In this document: positions 7,360-15,617 of the stretch, piece by piece
Layout: every line of letters begins with the position of its first letter
Numbering within the stretch: position 1 is the stretch's first letter
Assembly: GCA_013822345.1 (NCBI GenBank)
Contig: PNKH01000081.1
Location: 1 to 35,277 of the forward strand
From: Isosphaera sp.
GTDB taxonomy: Bacteria > Planctomycetota > Planctomycetia > Gemmatales > Gemmataceae
DNA length: 35,277 nt
Direction of reading: 5' to 3'
Translations under genes and position numbers: made by a program
Notes under the pieces: model-generated
What the model saw: only the letters and a program-made list of their open reading frames with translations
Told to the model about the DNA's origin: nothing
The model's database searches: none

Positions 7360-8601
7360 TCACCGCCGCCCCGGGGCCGCCTCCCACCCCAGCCACCCCT
7401 GCGCCGCCCGCAGCCGCACCCGGGCCTGGTGCCACCCCGACACCTCGGCCGCCACCTCCGCCCGCGCCTTCAGCCACTCCGTCCGCACCTGCGGCTCCGC
7501 GAACTCCGCCCCCGGCTGGTTCGCCTCCTTCTTCCTCACCGCGTCGGCCAACTTCTCCTCCCACCCGGCCAGCCGCTCCCGGGCGAGCCCCACCCGCCCG
7601 GCCGCCGCCGTCACCGCCAGCGCCGCCGCCCGCGCCTCGTCCGCCGCCGACCGCTCCCGCTCCGCCAAGAGCGCGAACAACTGCCCCCGCCGCACCTCCA
7701 GCTCCGCCGCGGCCGACGGGTCCGGCTTCCGCAGCAACAGCAGCCGGACCGGCAGCGGCGCCGGCGACCGGCCGAGGAGCGGGTTGCCGGCCCGCAAGGC
7801 GTCGCGCGCCGCCGGCAGCGTGTCCGGGGTCAGCCCGTGGGCCAACGCCCGCAGCCCCCGCAGCTCCGGCCGGTCGGCCAGCGCCGCCGCGGCCGCCGCC
7901 TCCGGGTCCGCCGGCTTCGGGTCGACGGCGAAGTCACCGACCGGCCACAGCCGCTCCCCGGGCGCCGGCGGCAGACCGAGCCGCCGCTTCAGGTCGACGT
8001 TCAAGAGCCGCGCGGTGTGCTCGGCCCGTTCGAGGTCGGTCACCAGCTGCGACCGCTGCCGCTCCAGGTCGGCGATGTCGAGCGGGAACCGGACGTCCGC
8101 CGCCTTCGCCCGCCTCGCCTTCGCCAGCAAGTCGTCGACCACCGGGAACGTCTGCCGCAGGAGGTCCGCCCGGCACTCGGCGTCGGCCAGTTGGAAGAAC
8201 CGCTCCAGGGCGTCGGCCGCCGCCCGGTTGCGGAGTTCGAGCGCCGCGTGGAACCGGACCGACCGCCGGACCGGCTCGGCCGCCTCGCACCCGGACTCCG
8301 GCGGGACGCGGTTCTCCTCGTCGAGCAGGTTCGCCGCAGTCACGTTCGCCGCCGCCAGGGCCAGGCCGTCCGCTTCCGTCAGCCGGCGGAACGCGGCCCC
8401 GTCCAACTTCCCCGGCTCGCGCGGTGCCGGCCGCGCCGCGCCTTTGCCGTCGAGCACCGGGACCGTCGGGTCGGTGGCGGGGAGGTCGACCGACACCGGG
8501 ACCGCGGACGGGACGGCGGGGCGCGGCGCGACCGGGCACGGGGCGCGGCACCCGGCCGCCGCCACCGCCACCAGCACCCAGACTCGCCCGCACGTCCCCA
8601 T
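7360..8601 (-). CDS. Outer membrane efflux (TolC/OprM-like) lipoprotein
   Basis: Protein of 413 residues from ATG 8601; longer readings would run into the hairpin at 8627-8695 and are rejected. The N-terminus is a lipoprotein signal with lipobox AAAGC (Cys18). The body is long, Ala/Arg/Glu-rich alpha-helix with two related halves. The segments DIADLERQRSQLVTDLERAEHTARLLNVDLKRR in the first half (near residues 200-235) and the ARAAALAVTAAAGRVGLARERL helix in the second half fit outer membrane factors, which form the tunnel of tripartite pumps. It is divergent from the membrane-fusion/ABC genes starting at 8958 and shares their upstream region, which supports a joint role. Sequence similarity in this family is low, so the call rests on composition, the lipobox and context. 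Confidence 0.72.
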   Translation of the reverse strand: MGTCGRVWVLVAVAAAGCRAPCPVAPRPAVPSAVPVSVDLPATDPTVPVLDGKGAARPAPREPGKLDGAAFRRLTEADGLALAAANVTAANLLDEENRVPPESGCEAAEPVRRSVRFHAALELRNRAAADALERFFQLADAECRADLLRQTFPVVDDLLAKARRAKAADVRFPLDIADLERQRSQLVTDLERAEHTARLLNVDLKRRLGLPPAPGERLWPVGDFAVDPKPADPEAAAAAALADRPELRGLRALAHGLTPDTLPAARDALRAGNPLLGRSPAPLPVRLLLLRKPDPSAAAELEVRRGQLFALLAERERSAADEARAAALAVTAAAGRVGLARERLAGWEEKLADAVRKKEANQPGAEFAEPQVRTEWLKARAEVAAEVSGWHQARVRLRAAQGWLGWEAAPGRR

Positions 8602-8626
8602 AACCGCCCTTCGCGCCGTCGGTGCC

Positions 8627-8695
8627 TCGCTCGGTGGGGCAGGCATTCCTGCCTGCCCTTGCTCGGCAGGCAGGAATGCCTGCCCCACCGAGCGA
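8627..8695. repeat. Perfect 31-bp inverted repeat, 7-nt loop
   Basis: Arms 8627-8657 and 8665-8695 are exactly complementary, with CTTGCTC as loop. The core GGGGCAGGCATTCCTGCC is itself partly palindromic. It lies in the shared upstream region of the divergent efflux genes, 26 nt before the ATG at 8601, so it would be in the 5' untranslated region of the outer-membrane-factor mRNA. Confidence 0.93.
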
Positions 8696-8799
8696 AGAAG
8701 CCACCCGCGCCGTCGGTGCCGGTTGAGATCGACCGGCCGGTCCGGGCGGTTTGAGGGAATGACCGGAACGGGGCGATTTTCCCGCCGCGGGCACCGGGG

Positions 8800-8829
8800 T
8801 TGAGTACCGTCGACCGGTCGGACTAGGAT
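8800..8829 (+). promoter_or_regulatory. Possible sigma-70-type promoter for the efflux operon
   Basis: TTGAGT (8800-8805) and TAGGAT (8824-8829) are separated by 18 nt and lie about 130 nt before the membrane-fusion gene. The spacer contains the perfect palindrome CGACCGGTCG (8811-8820), a possible operator. The match is moderate and is unsupported by experiment. Confidence 0.35.
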
Positions 8830-8957
8830 GACCGGGGTGGCGCGGGCGACCCGCCCGGCGGACCGGCCTGGAACCCGCCGGCCTGGTGCGGGGTAAGGAA
8901 CTACTCAGCCTCCGGTTCCGTCCCCTTCGGACGGCCCCGGCCTTGGGAGTGCCATTG

Positions 8958-10193
8958 ATGCCGACCCGGACCGAACCCGACCCGTCCGCGAACGGGGAGC
9001 TGATCGACCGGGTGCAGCAGCTCCGGCTGACGCCCCAGCTCGGGGCCGGCGCCGCAGGAAGCAGCCGGGGGTCGTGGTTGCCGTGGGTGCTGTGCGGGAT
9101 GATGGCGGTGGTGTGGGCCGGGGTCGGGGTGCGGTCGTACCGGACCGCCGGCAAGGCCGACGCCCCGGCCGGCGCGGCCCCCGCCGCCGCCCCGGCCGGC
9201 GCGGCGGCCCAGCCGGCCGCCGCCCAACCGGCCGCCGGCGAGCTGGTGATCCAGATCAAGGGGATCGTCATCCCGTCCCTGCAGATCCAGCTCAGCCCGG
9301 ACGACGTGTCGGGGATCGTGGAGACGATCCACTTCAAGGAGGGCGACCGGGTGGAGAAGGGGAAGGTGCTGGCCCGGATCCGCCCGGACCGGTACCGGAA
9401 CGACGCGGCGGCGGCGAAGGCGGCCCTGACGGCGGCCGAGAACCGCCTGGCCGACCTCGGGAGCGAGGCGGTCCGGGCGGAGGAGCGGCGGCAGGCCCAG
9501 GCCGAGCTGGACGAGGCCGAGGCCGCCCGGGTCCGGGCCGACCTGGAGTTGAAGCGGGTGACCACCGGGCGGGCGGCGACCGTCATCTCGACCCAGGACG
9601 TGGAGCGGGCCGAGGCCGACCTGCGGTCCGCGAAGGCCCGGGTGGAGCGGCTGTCCGCCGCCCTGAACCTCCTGAACATGGGGGCCCGGGTGGAGCGGCT
9701 GGCGGCCGCCCGGGCGGAGGTCGCCCAGGCCAGGGCCCGGCACGGGGAGGCCGAGCGGCTGCTGGCGAACTGCGAGGTCCGGGCCCCGATCGACGGCACC
9801 GTCCTGACCAAGGCGGCCGACCGGGGGACGCTGGTCAGCCCGATGTCGTTCAACGTCGCGTTCGGGATCTGCACCCTGGCCGACCTGTCGCAGCTGGAGG
9901 TCGAGCTGGACGTGCCGGAGCGGCAGATCGAGCGGGTGAAGCCCGGGCAGGCGGTCCTGATCCAGGCCGACGCCGACCCGGGCCGGGCGTACCGCGGGGT
10001 GGTCGACCGGAAGCAGCCGGTCGCCGACGACACCAAGAACGTGGTCCGGGTGCGGGTCCGGGTGTACCTGCCGAAGGGCGAGGTGCCCGGGGTGTTCCTG
10101 AAGCCGAAGATGAGCGTCGTCGCCACCGTGTACAACCGCCCGTTCGCCGCCGACCCGGCCAAGGACGCCCCGTGGGGCGACGAGACGAAGTGA
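8958..10193 (+). CDS. Periplasmic membrane-fusion (HlyD/MacA-type) protein
   Basis: Protein of 411 residues. The ATG at 8958 is preferred over an upstream in-frame start (8886) because GGGAG lies 8 nt before it. One transmembrane helix spans residues 40-58. After an Ala/Pro-rich linker comes a lipoyl-like half (VSGIVETIHFKEGDRVEKGKVL), a long coiled-coil hairpin rich in Ala, Glu and Arg (about 150-260), the second lipoyl half (CEVRAPIDGTVLTKAADRGT) and a beta-barrel region with VELDVPERQIERVKPGQ. This is the classic adaptor order. It joins an inner-membrane ABC transporter to an outer-membrane tunnel. It is the first gene of a plus-strand run with the ATPase and two permeases and is divergent from the outer-membrane factor. 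The substrate is unknown. Confidence 0.9.
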   Translation: MPTRTEPDPSANGELIDRVQQLRLTPQLGAGAAGSSRGSWLPWVLCGMMAVVWAGVGVRSYRTAGKADAPAGAAPAAAPAGAAAQPAAAQPAAGELVIQIKGIVIPSLQIQLSPDDVSGIVETIHFKEGDRVEKGKVLARIRPDRYRNDAAAAKAALTAAENRLADLGSEAVRAEERRQAQAELDEAEAARVRADLELKRVTTGRAATVISTQDVERAEADLRSAKARVERLSAALNLLNMGARVERLAAARAEVAQARARHGEAERLLANCEVRAPIDGTVLTKAADRGTLVSPMSFNVAFGICTLADLSQLEVELDVPERQIERVKPGQAVLIQADADPGRAYRGVVDRKQPVADDTKNVVRVRVRVYLPKGEVPGVFLKPKMSVVATVYNRPFAADPAKDAPWGDETK

Positions 10194-10195
10194 CC

Positions 10196-10270
10196 CGGCC
10201 CGTCCGAGCCGGAAGCGTGAGCGACGGGTTTCGCCGACCCGTCGCTCACGCTTCCGGCTCGGACGGGCCG
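10196..10270. repeat. Perfect 34-bp inverted repeat, 7-nt loop
   Basis: Arms 10196-10229 and 10237-10270 are exactly complementary. It begins 2 nt after the membrane-fusion stop and ends 19 nt before the ATPase start. The core GAGCCGGAAGCGTGAGCGAC recurs with one change in the hairpin at 26777-26843, so the two belong to one family. Confidence 0.94.
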
Positions 10271-10289
10271 CGACCCCCCGAGGGACCGC

Positions 10290-10997
10290 ATGCCCGCCAT
10301 CGTCCGGGTCCGCGACCTGCACAAGTCGTTCACCCGCGGGACCGAGCGGATCGACGTCCTCCGCGACCTCACCCTGGACGTCGGGGCCGGCGAGTTCCTC
10401 GCCCTGATGGGGCCGTCCGGGTCCGGCAAGACCACGCTGCTGAACCTCATCGCCGGCCTCGACACCCCGACCGCCGGCGAGATCAGCGTCGGGGAGAACG
10501 TCATCTCCGAGATGTCGGAGAGCGAGCTGGCCCGGTGGCGGACCCGGCACGTCGGGTTCGTGTTCCAGTTCTACTACCTGCTCCCGGTCCTCACCGCCTA
10601 CGAGAACGTCGAGCTGCCGCTGCTCCTGCTGCCGCTCACCCGCGAGCAGCGGCGGAAGCAGGTCGAGACGGCGCTGGACCTGGTCGGGCTGTCGAACCGG
10701 ACGGACCACCGCCCGGGGCAGTTGTCGGGGGGTCAGCAGCAGCGGGTCGGGATCGCCCGGGCGATGGTCACCGACCCGACCCTGATCGTCGCCGACGAGC
10801 CGACCGGGGACCTGGACACGAAGAGCGCCGACGAGGTGCTGACGCTGATGGAGATCCTGCGGGCGCAGCTGAACAAGACGATCATCATGGTGACCCACGA
10901 CCCGAAGGCGGCCGCCCGGGCGCAGCGGATCATGCACCTGGAGAAGGGGCAGCTCGCCCGGGACACGGCGGCGATCGGGATGGCGGCCGGGCGCTAG
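10290..10997 (+). CDS. MacB/LolD-type ABC transporter ATPase
   Basis: Protein of 235 residues, a full-length stand-alone nucleotide-binding subunit. The ATG at 10290 has GAGGGA 7 nt upstream. Walker A is GPSGSGKTT (41-49), the Q-loop is VGFVFQFYYLLP, the signature is LSGGQQQR, Walker B is LIVADEPTGDLD and the H-loop is IIMVTHDP. The VFQFYYLLPVLTAYENVELP stretch and ADEPTGDLDTKSADEV are typical of the MacB/LolD/FtsE group, which work with FtsX-type permeases in mechanotransmission rather than ordinary import. The two permeases that follow (11103 and 12719) are the expected partners, and the preceding membrane-fusion protein suggests export. Confidence 0.93.
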   Translation: MPAIVRVRDLHKSFTRGTERIDVLRDLTLDVGAGEFLALMGPSGSGKTTLLNLIAGLDTPTAGEISVGENVISEMSESELARWRTRHVGFVFQFYYLLPVLTAYENVELPLLLLPLTREQRRKQVETALDLVGLSNRTDHRPGQLSGGQQQRVGIARAMVTDPTLIVADEPTGDLDTKSADEVLTLMEILRAQLNKTIIMVTHDPKAAARAQRIMHLEKGQLARDTAAIGMAAGR

Positions 10998-10998
10998 C

Positions 10999-11060
10999 GG
11001 TCCGAGCCCGAGCGCCAGCGAGGGTCGAGGTCGCCCCTCGCTGGCGCTCGGGCTCGGACC
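10999..11060. repeat. Perfect 26-bp inverted repeat, 10-nt loop
   Basis: Arms 10999-11024 and 11035-11060 are exactly complementary. The first base lies 1 nt after the ATPase stop codon. The following gene starts 42 nt later, after CGGAGGA. Confidence 0.93.
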
Positions 11061-11102
11061 CCCTCGCTCGGACCGCGACCGACCCCACCCGGAGGAACCC
11101 CG

Positions 11103-12554
11103 ATGCACGGCCTGCCCCCCGAGTTCGGCCCGGTCAGCCTCGACTCGTCGATGCTCCTGCTGGCCGGTTACTTGTTGAAGGGCTTGGTCCAGGTGAACCT
11201 CCTCGGCCTGGTCCTCGGGCTGCTGACCCTGCCCGTCTTCTTCCTCGTCCTGTACGCCGCCGAGCGGGCGGTCGGGGCGGTGGCGTCGGCCACCGGGTCG
11301 TTCCCGGCCAAGCTCCTGCTCATCATGTTCCGCGGCGTCCGCCGCAGCCCGCTCCGCTCCTCCCTCACCTACCTCGCCCTGTTCGTCCTCACCCTGGTCC
11401 TGTGCCTGATCTACGCCGTGCTCCACCTGATCGGGAACGCGACGGCGGAGAAGGAGGCGAACTTCAAGGCGATCGTCACCCACAAGACGCTGATCCCGAG
11501 CCAGATGCCGCCGGGATACCTCGCCACGTTCCGCCGCCTCTGCCTGGAGGAGCTGCCGCCGGACATGCGGCCGGTGAACGGCGAGAAGGACATCCTGAGC
11601 TGGAGCTTCGTCGGCGGGACGACGGACAAGGTGAACCCGCGGAAGGACAACACCCTGTTCATGTTCGCCCTGGAGCCGGACAAGGTGATGTCGATGATGG
11701 ACGGGCTGGACGACCTGACCGGGGCGGAGAAGGAGGCCCTGGCGAAGGGGCTGGAGCTGATGGGGCGGAACAAGCAGGCGATCTTCGTCAGCCCGAGCCG
11801 GCTGCGGGCGATGAACCTGCAGGTCGGCCAGCGGGTCAAGCTGCACGGGCTGAACTACAAGGACCTGACCGGCGAGTTCGAGGTCGCCGGCACCCTCCCG
11901 GACGGGAAGTACGAGGGCGTCGGGTTCATGAACGTCCAGTACCTGTTCCAGGCGCTCGAGGCGTACAAGCGGGACACCGGGGCGGCCCACCCGATGGCCG
12001 ACAAGTGCGTCAACCTGATCTGGGTCAAGCTCCCGACGAAGGAGGCGTTCGAGCGGCTCGCCCAGATGGTGAACAACCCGAAGCACTTCGGCACCGTCCC
12101 GATCAAGCTGGAGACGGCGTCGAGCGGGATCGGGACGTGGCTGGCCGCGTTCAAGGACATCTTCTGGGGGCTGAAGTTCATCCTGGTGCCGGCGATGGTC
12201 GGGATCATGAGCCTGGTGGTGGCGAACGCGATCAGTATCTCGGTCCGGGAGCGGCGGACCGAGATGGCGGTGCTGAAGGTGCTCGGGTTCCAGCCGCGGC
12301 ACGTGATGGCCCTGGTGCTCGGGGAGGCGCTGCTGGTCGGGTTCCTGGCCGGCGGGATGAGCAGCCTGCTCGCCTGGGGGCTGCTCGGGAACTTCAAGTT
12401 CCAGATCATGTTCTTCGGGGCGTTCTTCGTCCCGCTGGTCGCGCTGGTGTACGGCCCGCTGCTCGGGATGGCGGTGTCGTTCGCCGGGAGCCTCGGCCCG
12501 GCCCTGAGCGCGAAGGACGTGAAGGTCGCCGAGGTGTTCGCGAAGGTGGCGTAG
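11103..12554 (+). CDS. FtsX/MacB-type ABC transporter permease (first)
   Basis: Protein of 483 residues. The ATG at 11103 follows GGAGGA with 7-8 nt spacing. Residues 18-55 are a hydrophobic stretch (probably one or two membrane segments), and residues 93-120 are a transmembrane helix after RRSPLRSSLT, the usual first helix of this fold. A periplasmic domain covers about 120-345. Three C-terminal helices follow: IMSLVVANAISISV with the conserved ERRTEMAVLKVLGF coupling segment, HVMALVLGEALLVGFLAG, and PLVALVYGPLLGMAVSF. The RRTExxVLKxLGF segment contacts the ATPase in MacB/LolC-type transporters. It has an extra N-terminal membrane region compared with the usual four-helix permease. It likely pairs with the ATPase at 10290 and the larger permease at 12719. 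Confidence 0.9.
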   Translation: MHGLPPEFGPVSLDSSMLLLAGYLLKGLVQVNLLGLVLGLLTLPVFFLVLYAAERAVGAVASATGSFPAKLLLIMFRGVRRSPLRSSLTYLALFVLTLVLCLIYAVLHLIGNATAEKEANFKAIVTHKTLIPSQMPPGYLATFRRLCLEELPPDMRPVNGEKDILSWSFVGGTTDKVNPRKDNTLFMFALEPDKVMSMMDGLDDLTGAEKEALAKGLELMGRNKQAIFVSPSRLRAMNLQVGQRVKLHGLNYKDLTGEFEVAGTLPDGKYEGVGFMNVQYLFQALEAYKRDTGAAHPMADKCVNLIWVKLPTKEAFERLAQMVNNPKHFGTVPIKLETASSGIGTWLAAFKDIFWGLKFILVPAMVGIMSLVVANAISISVRERRTEMAVLKVLGFQPRHVMALVLGEALLVGFLAGGMSSLLAWGLLGNFKFQIMFFGAFFVPLVALVYGPLLGMAVSFAGSLGPALSAKDVKVAEVFAKVA

Positions 12555-12570
12555 GAGAAGGCCGCAGCAG

Positions 12571-12690
12571 GGACTCACCACAGAGGACACAGAGGAAGAC
12601 CAAGACCGAGAGATGTCAGTTCTTCAAACCCTGCGTCTCCTCTGCCTTCCTGTCTTCCTCTGTGCCCTCTGTGTCCTCTGTGGTGAGTCC
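12571..12690. repeat. 25-bp inverted repeat of the ACCACAGAGGACACAGAGG type, long loop
   Basis: Arms 12571-12595 and 12666-12690 are exactly complementary, separated by about 70 nt with further weak pairing (GAAGAC with GTCTTC). The arms contain the near-tandem words CACAGAGG and ACACAGAGG and have a base composition unlike the flanking genes. From memory, similar ACCACAGAGGACACAGAG sequences are scattered through planctomycete and other bacterial genomes. It fills the gap between the two permease genes. Confidence 0.9.
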
Positions 12691-12718
12691 GGCTTTCGCT
12701 CCCATCCCCCGGAACCCG

Positions 12719-15106
12719 ATGCCCGACACCCCCGCCGTGAACCTGAGGCTGGCCCGCGAGGGCCGCCCGTCCGTCCCGGTCCGGGCGTGGCGCGGCGCCC
12801 GGGCGTTCGGCCGCGGCCTGTTCCGCCTCGTCGGCACCCTGTTCACCATCGGGTTCTCGCTCCTCCCGCTCGCCGCCCTGCTCGTCGCCCTCCCGGCCGT
12901 CGCCCCGAACGAGGCGGTCCTCTCCGAGACCGTCCGCCCGGCCCGGTCGCGGCTCCGCCGCACCGCCCGCCGGGTCCTCGCCGCCGCCGCCGGGGTCGTG
13001 GTGCTCGTCATCCTGCTGGCGTTCTCGGTCGAGGTGGTGGCCCGGCTCCCGCTCCCGTCCGGCGGGCAACTCGGCACCCTCGCCCGCAAGGTCCTCGGGG
13101 CGTCGGCCGTCGAGTTCGTCCCGTTCGCGTTCCCCGAGGACCCGTCGCCGGCGTCGGACGGCCCGCTGAAGGAGATGCTGGCCGCGCGGGAGCGGGTGCG
13201 GAAGGACCTGACCGACCGGGCCGACGCCACCCCGGCCGAGCAACTCCCGAGGCTCGCCGAGCTGGCCGGGGTGAACGCCGCCATCGCCGACTGGGCCGAC
13301 CAGCCGGAGTACCGGTGGATGGTGCCGGGCGCCCTGCTCGCCGAGCGGTCGGCGGCCGACGCGGCGTCGGCGGACGAGGCCGCCCGCGGCCGGCGGGCGA
13401 AGGCGGACGCGGCGGTCGCCGACCGGGTCGCCGAGGTGACCGGGCGGTGGCTCCCGGCGGCCGACCTGCTCGACCGGCGGGACGTGCTCCGGAAGGCGGC
13501 GGCCCGGCCGAACCTCGACCCCCGCGACTTGACCGACGCGCGGGCGAAGCTGGCCGAGGTCGAGGCGGAGGTTCTGGCCCGCACCCCGAACTCGGTCCGG
13601 CTCCGGGTGACGCAGGACCCCGACCTGGCCCCGGTCCTGGCCGTCCCGCTCTGGAAGCTCCTCCCGCCGCCGCTCGTCGACCAGTGGCCGTTCGTCTTCC
13701 TGGTGATGTACGCCACCGACCTCGGGCTGCTGCTGCTCATCGGGAAGGTGCCGCTGGCGTACAACTTCCGCTACCTGTGGGTGCGGAAGCGCGACACCGC
13801 CCTGACCGCCCTGGCGTTCACCGTCGTCGTCGCCCTCGTCGTCGTCCTCCTGTCGTTCGTCAACGGGATGTACAAGCTGAACGAGGGGACCGGGGTGCCC
13901 GGAAACGTGCTGGTGCTGTCTGAGGGGTCAACCGACGAGCTGTTCAGCAACCTGACCCGGGGCGACGGGCAGAACGTCGAGCGGGAGGCGGTCACGGCCG
14001 ACCGGGACGGCCGGCCGGTCGGCCCCGGCGGGAAGGGGGTCGGGGTGGCCCGCGGGGTCGTCGGCCCGGGCGGGGTGCTCACCCGGCTGCCGGCCGATGC
14101 CCCGAAGGACCTGCCCGGGGCGGTCTACCTGGCGAGCTACGAGGCGTACCTGGTGATGAACCAGGAGGTGCCGCAGAAGCCCGGGGAGCCGGCCCGGCGG
14201 CGGTTCCTGCAGGTGCGGGCGTTCCAGGACGTGCGGGTCGGGGCGGCGGTCCACGCCATCGATCTGGACCCGGGCGGGGTGTGGTTCAACGAGAACGCCG
14301 TCGACCCCGGGCCGAAGGCCCCGGACGGGCTGGAGTACCTCCAGTGCTGTGTCGGGGAGGGGTCGGCCGGGACGCTCGGGGAGGACGTCGGGAAGCCGCG
14401 GCTGGCGGCCGGGGACACGTTCAAGCTGGGGGACCGGTTCTGGAAGGTGACCGGGGTGATGCGGACCCGCGGGACGGCGTACGGGTCGGAGCTGTGGACG
14501 TCGTCGCGGAACCAGGTGGTGGACAAGGCCGGGAAGGCGGACAAGTTCACGACGCTGGTGCTGCGGATGGCGGACGACGGGGCGGACACGGCGAAGGCGA
14601 TGGCGTGGTACCTGAACGAGGGGTACACGCAGGCGAAGTTGAAGGCGTTCGCCGAGCCGGACTACTACGCCGAGCTGACGAAGACGAACGAGCAGTTCCT
14701 GACCGCGATCGTGCTGGTGGCGGTGATCATGGCGGTCGGCGGGGTGTTCGGGGTGATGAACACGATGTTCGCGTCGATCGCCGCCCGGATCCGCGAGGTC
14801 GGGGTGCTGCGGGTGCTCGGGTTCAAGCGGTGGCAGATCCTGATCTCGTTCATGCTCGAGTCGCTGGCGATCGGGGCGGTCGGCGGGGTGCTGGGGTGCC
14901 TGCTCGGCCTGGCGGCCGACGGGTGGGAGGCGGCGAGCACGCTGTCCGGCGGGCAGGGGGGCGGGAAGAGCGTGACGCTGACGATGAGCGTCGACTACCA
15001 GATCCTGGCGGCCGGGATGCTGTTCACGCTGGTGATGGGCCGGCTCGGCGGGCTGGTCCCGGCGCTGTCGGCGATGCGGACGGAAATCCTCGACTCGCTG
15101 CGGTAG
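12719..15106 (+). CDS. Large FtsX/MacB-type ABC transporter permease (second)
   Basis: Protein of 795 residues from ATG 12719. The same frame is open far upstream (to 9074), but only because of GC content; that part overlaps the MFP, ATPase and first permease genes out of frame. Two hydrophobic helices lie at about 36-62 and 86-108, followed by a soluble, partly coiled region to about 320. A second membrane section (FVFLVMYATDLGLLLLIG; ALAFTVVVALVVVLLSFV) leads to the usual large periplasmic domain and the three C-terminal helices with VGGVFGVMNTMFASI, REVGVLRVLGFKRWQ and SLAIGAVGGVLGCLLGLA. The last part is standard for the family; the roughly 300-residue N-terminal addition is unusual. It is last in the operon and probably forms a heterodimer with the 483-residue permease. 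Confidence 0.9.
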   Translation: MPDTPAVNLRLAREGRPSVPVRAWRGARAFGRGLFRLVGTLFTIGFSLLPLAALLVALPAVAPNEAVLSETVRPARSRLRRTARRVLAAAAGVVVLVILLAFSVEVVARLPLPSGGQLGTLARKVLGASAVEFVPFAFPEDPSPASDGPLKEMLAARERVRKDLTDRADATPAEQLPRLAELAGVNAAIADWADQPEYRWMVPGALLAERSAADAASADEAARGRRAKADAAVADRVAEVTGRWLPAADLLDRRDVLRKAAARPNLDPRDLTDARAKLAEVEAEVLARTPNSVRLRVTQDPDLAPVLAVPLWKLLPPPLVDQWPFVFLVMYATDLGLLLLIGKVPLAYNFRYLWVRKRDTALTALAFTVVVALVVVLLSFVNGMYKLNEGTGVPGNVLVLSEGSTDELFSNLTRGDGQNVEREAVTADRDGRPVGPGGKGVGVARGVVGPGGVLTRLPADAPKDLPGAVYLASYEAYLVMNQEVPQKPGEPARRRFLQVRAFQDVRVGAAVHAIDLDPGGVWFNENAVDPGPKAPDGLEYLQCCVGEGSAGTLGEDVGKPRLAAGDTFKLGDRFWKVTGVMRTRGTAYGSELWTSSRNQVVDKAGKADKFTTLVLRMADDGADTAKAMAWYLNEGYTQAKLKAFAEPDYYAELTKTNEQFLTAIVLVAVIMAVGGVFGVMNTMFASIAARIREVGVLRVLGFKRWQILISFMLESLAIGAVGGVLGCLLGLAADGWEAASTLSGGQGGGKSVTLTMSVDYQILAAGMLFTLVMGRLGGLVPALSAMRTEILDSLR

Positions 15107-15137
15107 GCGGCCCGCGTCGCGGCGACGCGGGGTCGGG

Positions 15138-15491
15138 TCACCACCGGAACCCGTAGGGGCCGTAGAACCCGCGGTTGTAGAACCCGCCGCCGTAGTACGG
15201 GCGGTAGAAGCTGCCGTACCCGGGGTAGCCGTACCCGAACCCGCGGCCGATCGAGATGTTGATCCCCGACCCGTACCCGCCGAACCCGTACCCGGGGTAG
15301 CCGAACCCGGAGTACCCGTACCGCGGGTAACCGTACCCGTACCCGCCGCCGTAGAACCCGCCGTAGGACGGGACGACGACGACCGGGCGGCCGTAGAACC
15401 CGCCGCGGTAGAACGGGTCGGTGGCGGACGCGGTCCCGGCGGACGCGGTCAGGGCCGCCGCCGCGGCCAGTGACAGGATGCCGAACTTCAT
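15138..15491 (-). CDS. Exported Gly/Tyr-rich small protein
   Basis: Protein of 117 residues. It begins MKFGILSLAAAAALTASAGT, a clear Sec signal peptide with likely cleavage after an Ala near residue 20-23. The mature part is almost wholly Gly, Tyr, Phe, Pro and Arg in repeated units such as GYGYPRYGYSGFGYPGYG, and has no Cys or charged core. Low-complexity exported proteins like this are common in planctomycetes; a structural or surface role is possible, but no function is established. The repeats make the DNA internally repetitive (CCGTACCCG units on the plus strand). It follows the sigma-like gene by 126 bp on the same strand. The upstream Shine-Dalgarno match is weak (CACGGAG). Confidence 0.8.
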   Translation of the reverse strand: MKFGILSLAAAAALTASAGTASATDPFYRGGFYGRPVVVVPSYGGFYGGGYGYGYPRYGYSGFGYPGYGFGGYGSGINISIGRGFGYGYPGYGSFYRPYYGGGFYNRGFYGPYGFRW

Positions 15492-15617
15492 GGCGCAACT
15501 CCGTGGGGGCGGGCGACGGGCGGAGGGCGACGTGATCCGTCCGGAACGGGAACGCGAACCGCCGGTCGACTTGCGCCGGCGGTTCCGGTTGCAGGAGTTG
15601 CGAACGTCGTGCCGGCG

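Noticed and set aside
8602-8688. Longer start for the outer-membrane-factor gene
   Set aside because: The extra residues are encoded by the perfect hairpin at 8627-8695, and the lipoprotein signal begins at 8601.
8901-12590. 1229-residue minus-strand frame
   Set aside because: It lies antisense to four well-supported genes and has the His/Gln/Arg/Pro bias of a shadow frame.
9074-12718. Plus-strand open frame that runs into the large permease, giving a 2010-residue protein
   Set aside because: The part before 12719 overlaps the MFP, ATPase and first permease genes in another frame and is Arg/Gly/Pro-rich without motifs; it is open only because of GC content.
15138-15491. Tandem DNA repeat array without coding role
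   Set aside because: The repetitiveness comes from Gly/Tyr codons in an intact frame with a signal peptide and a normal start.
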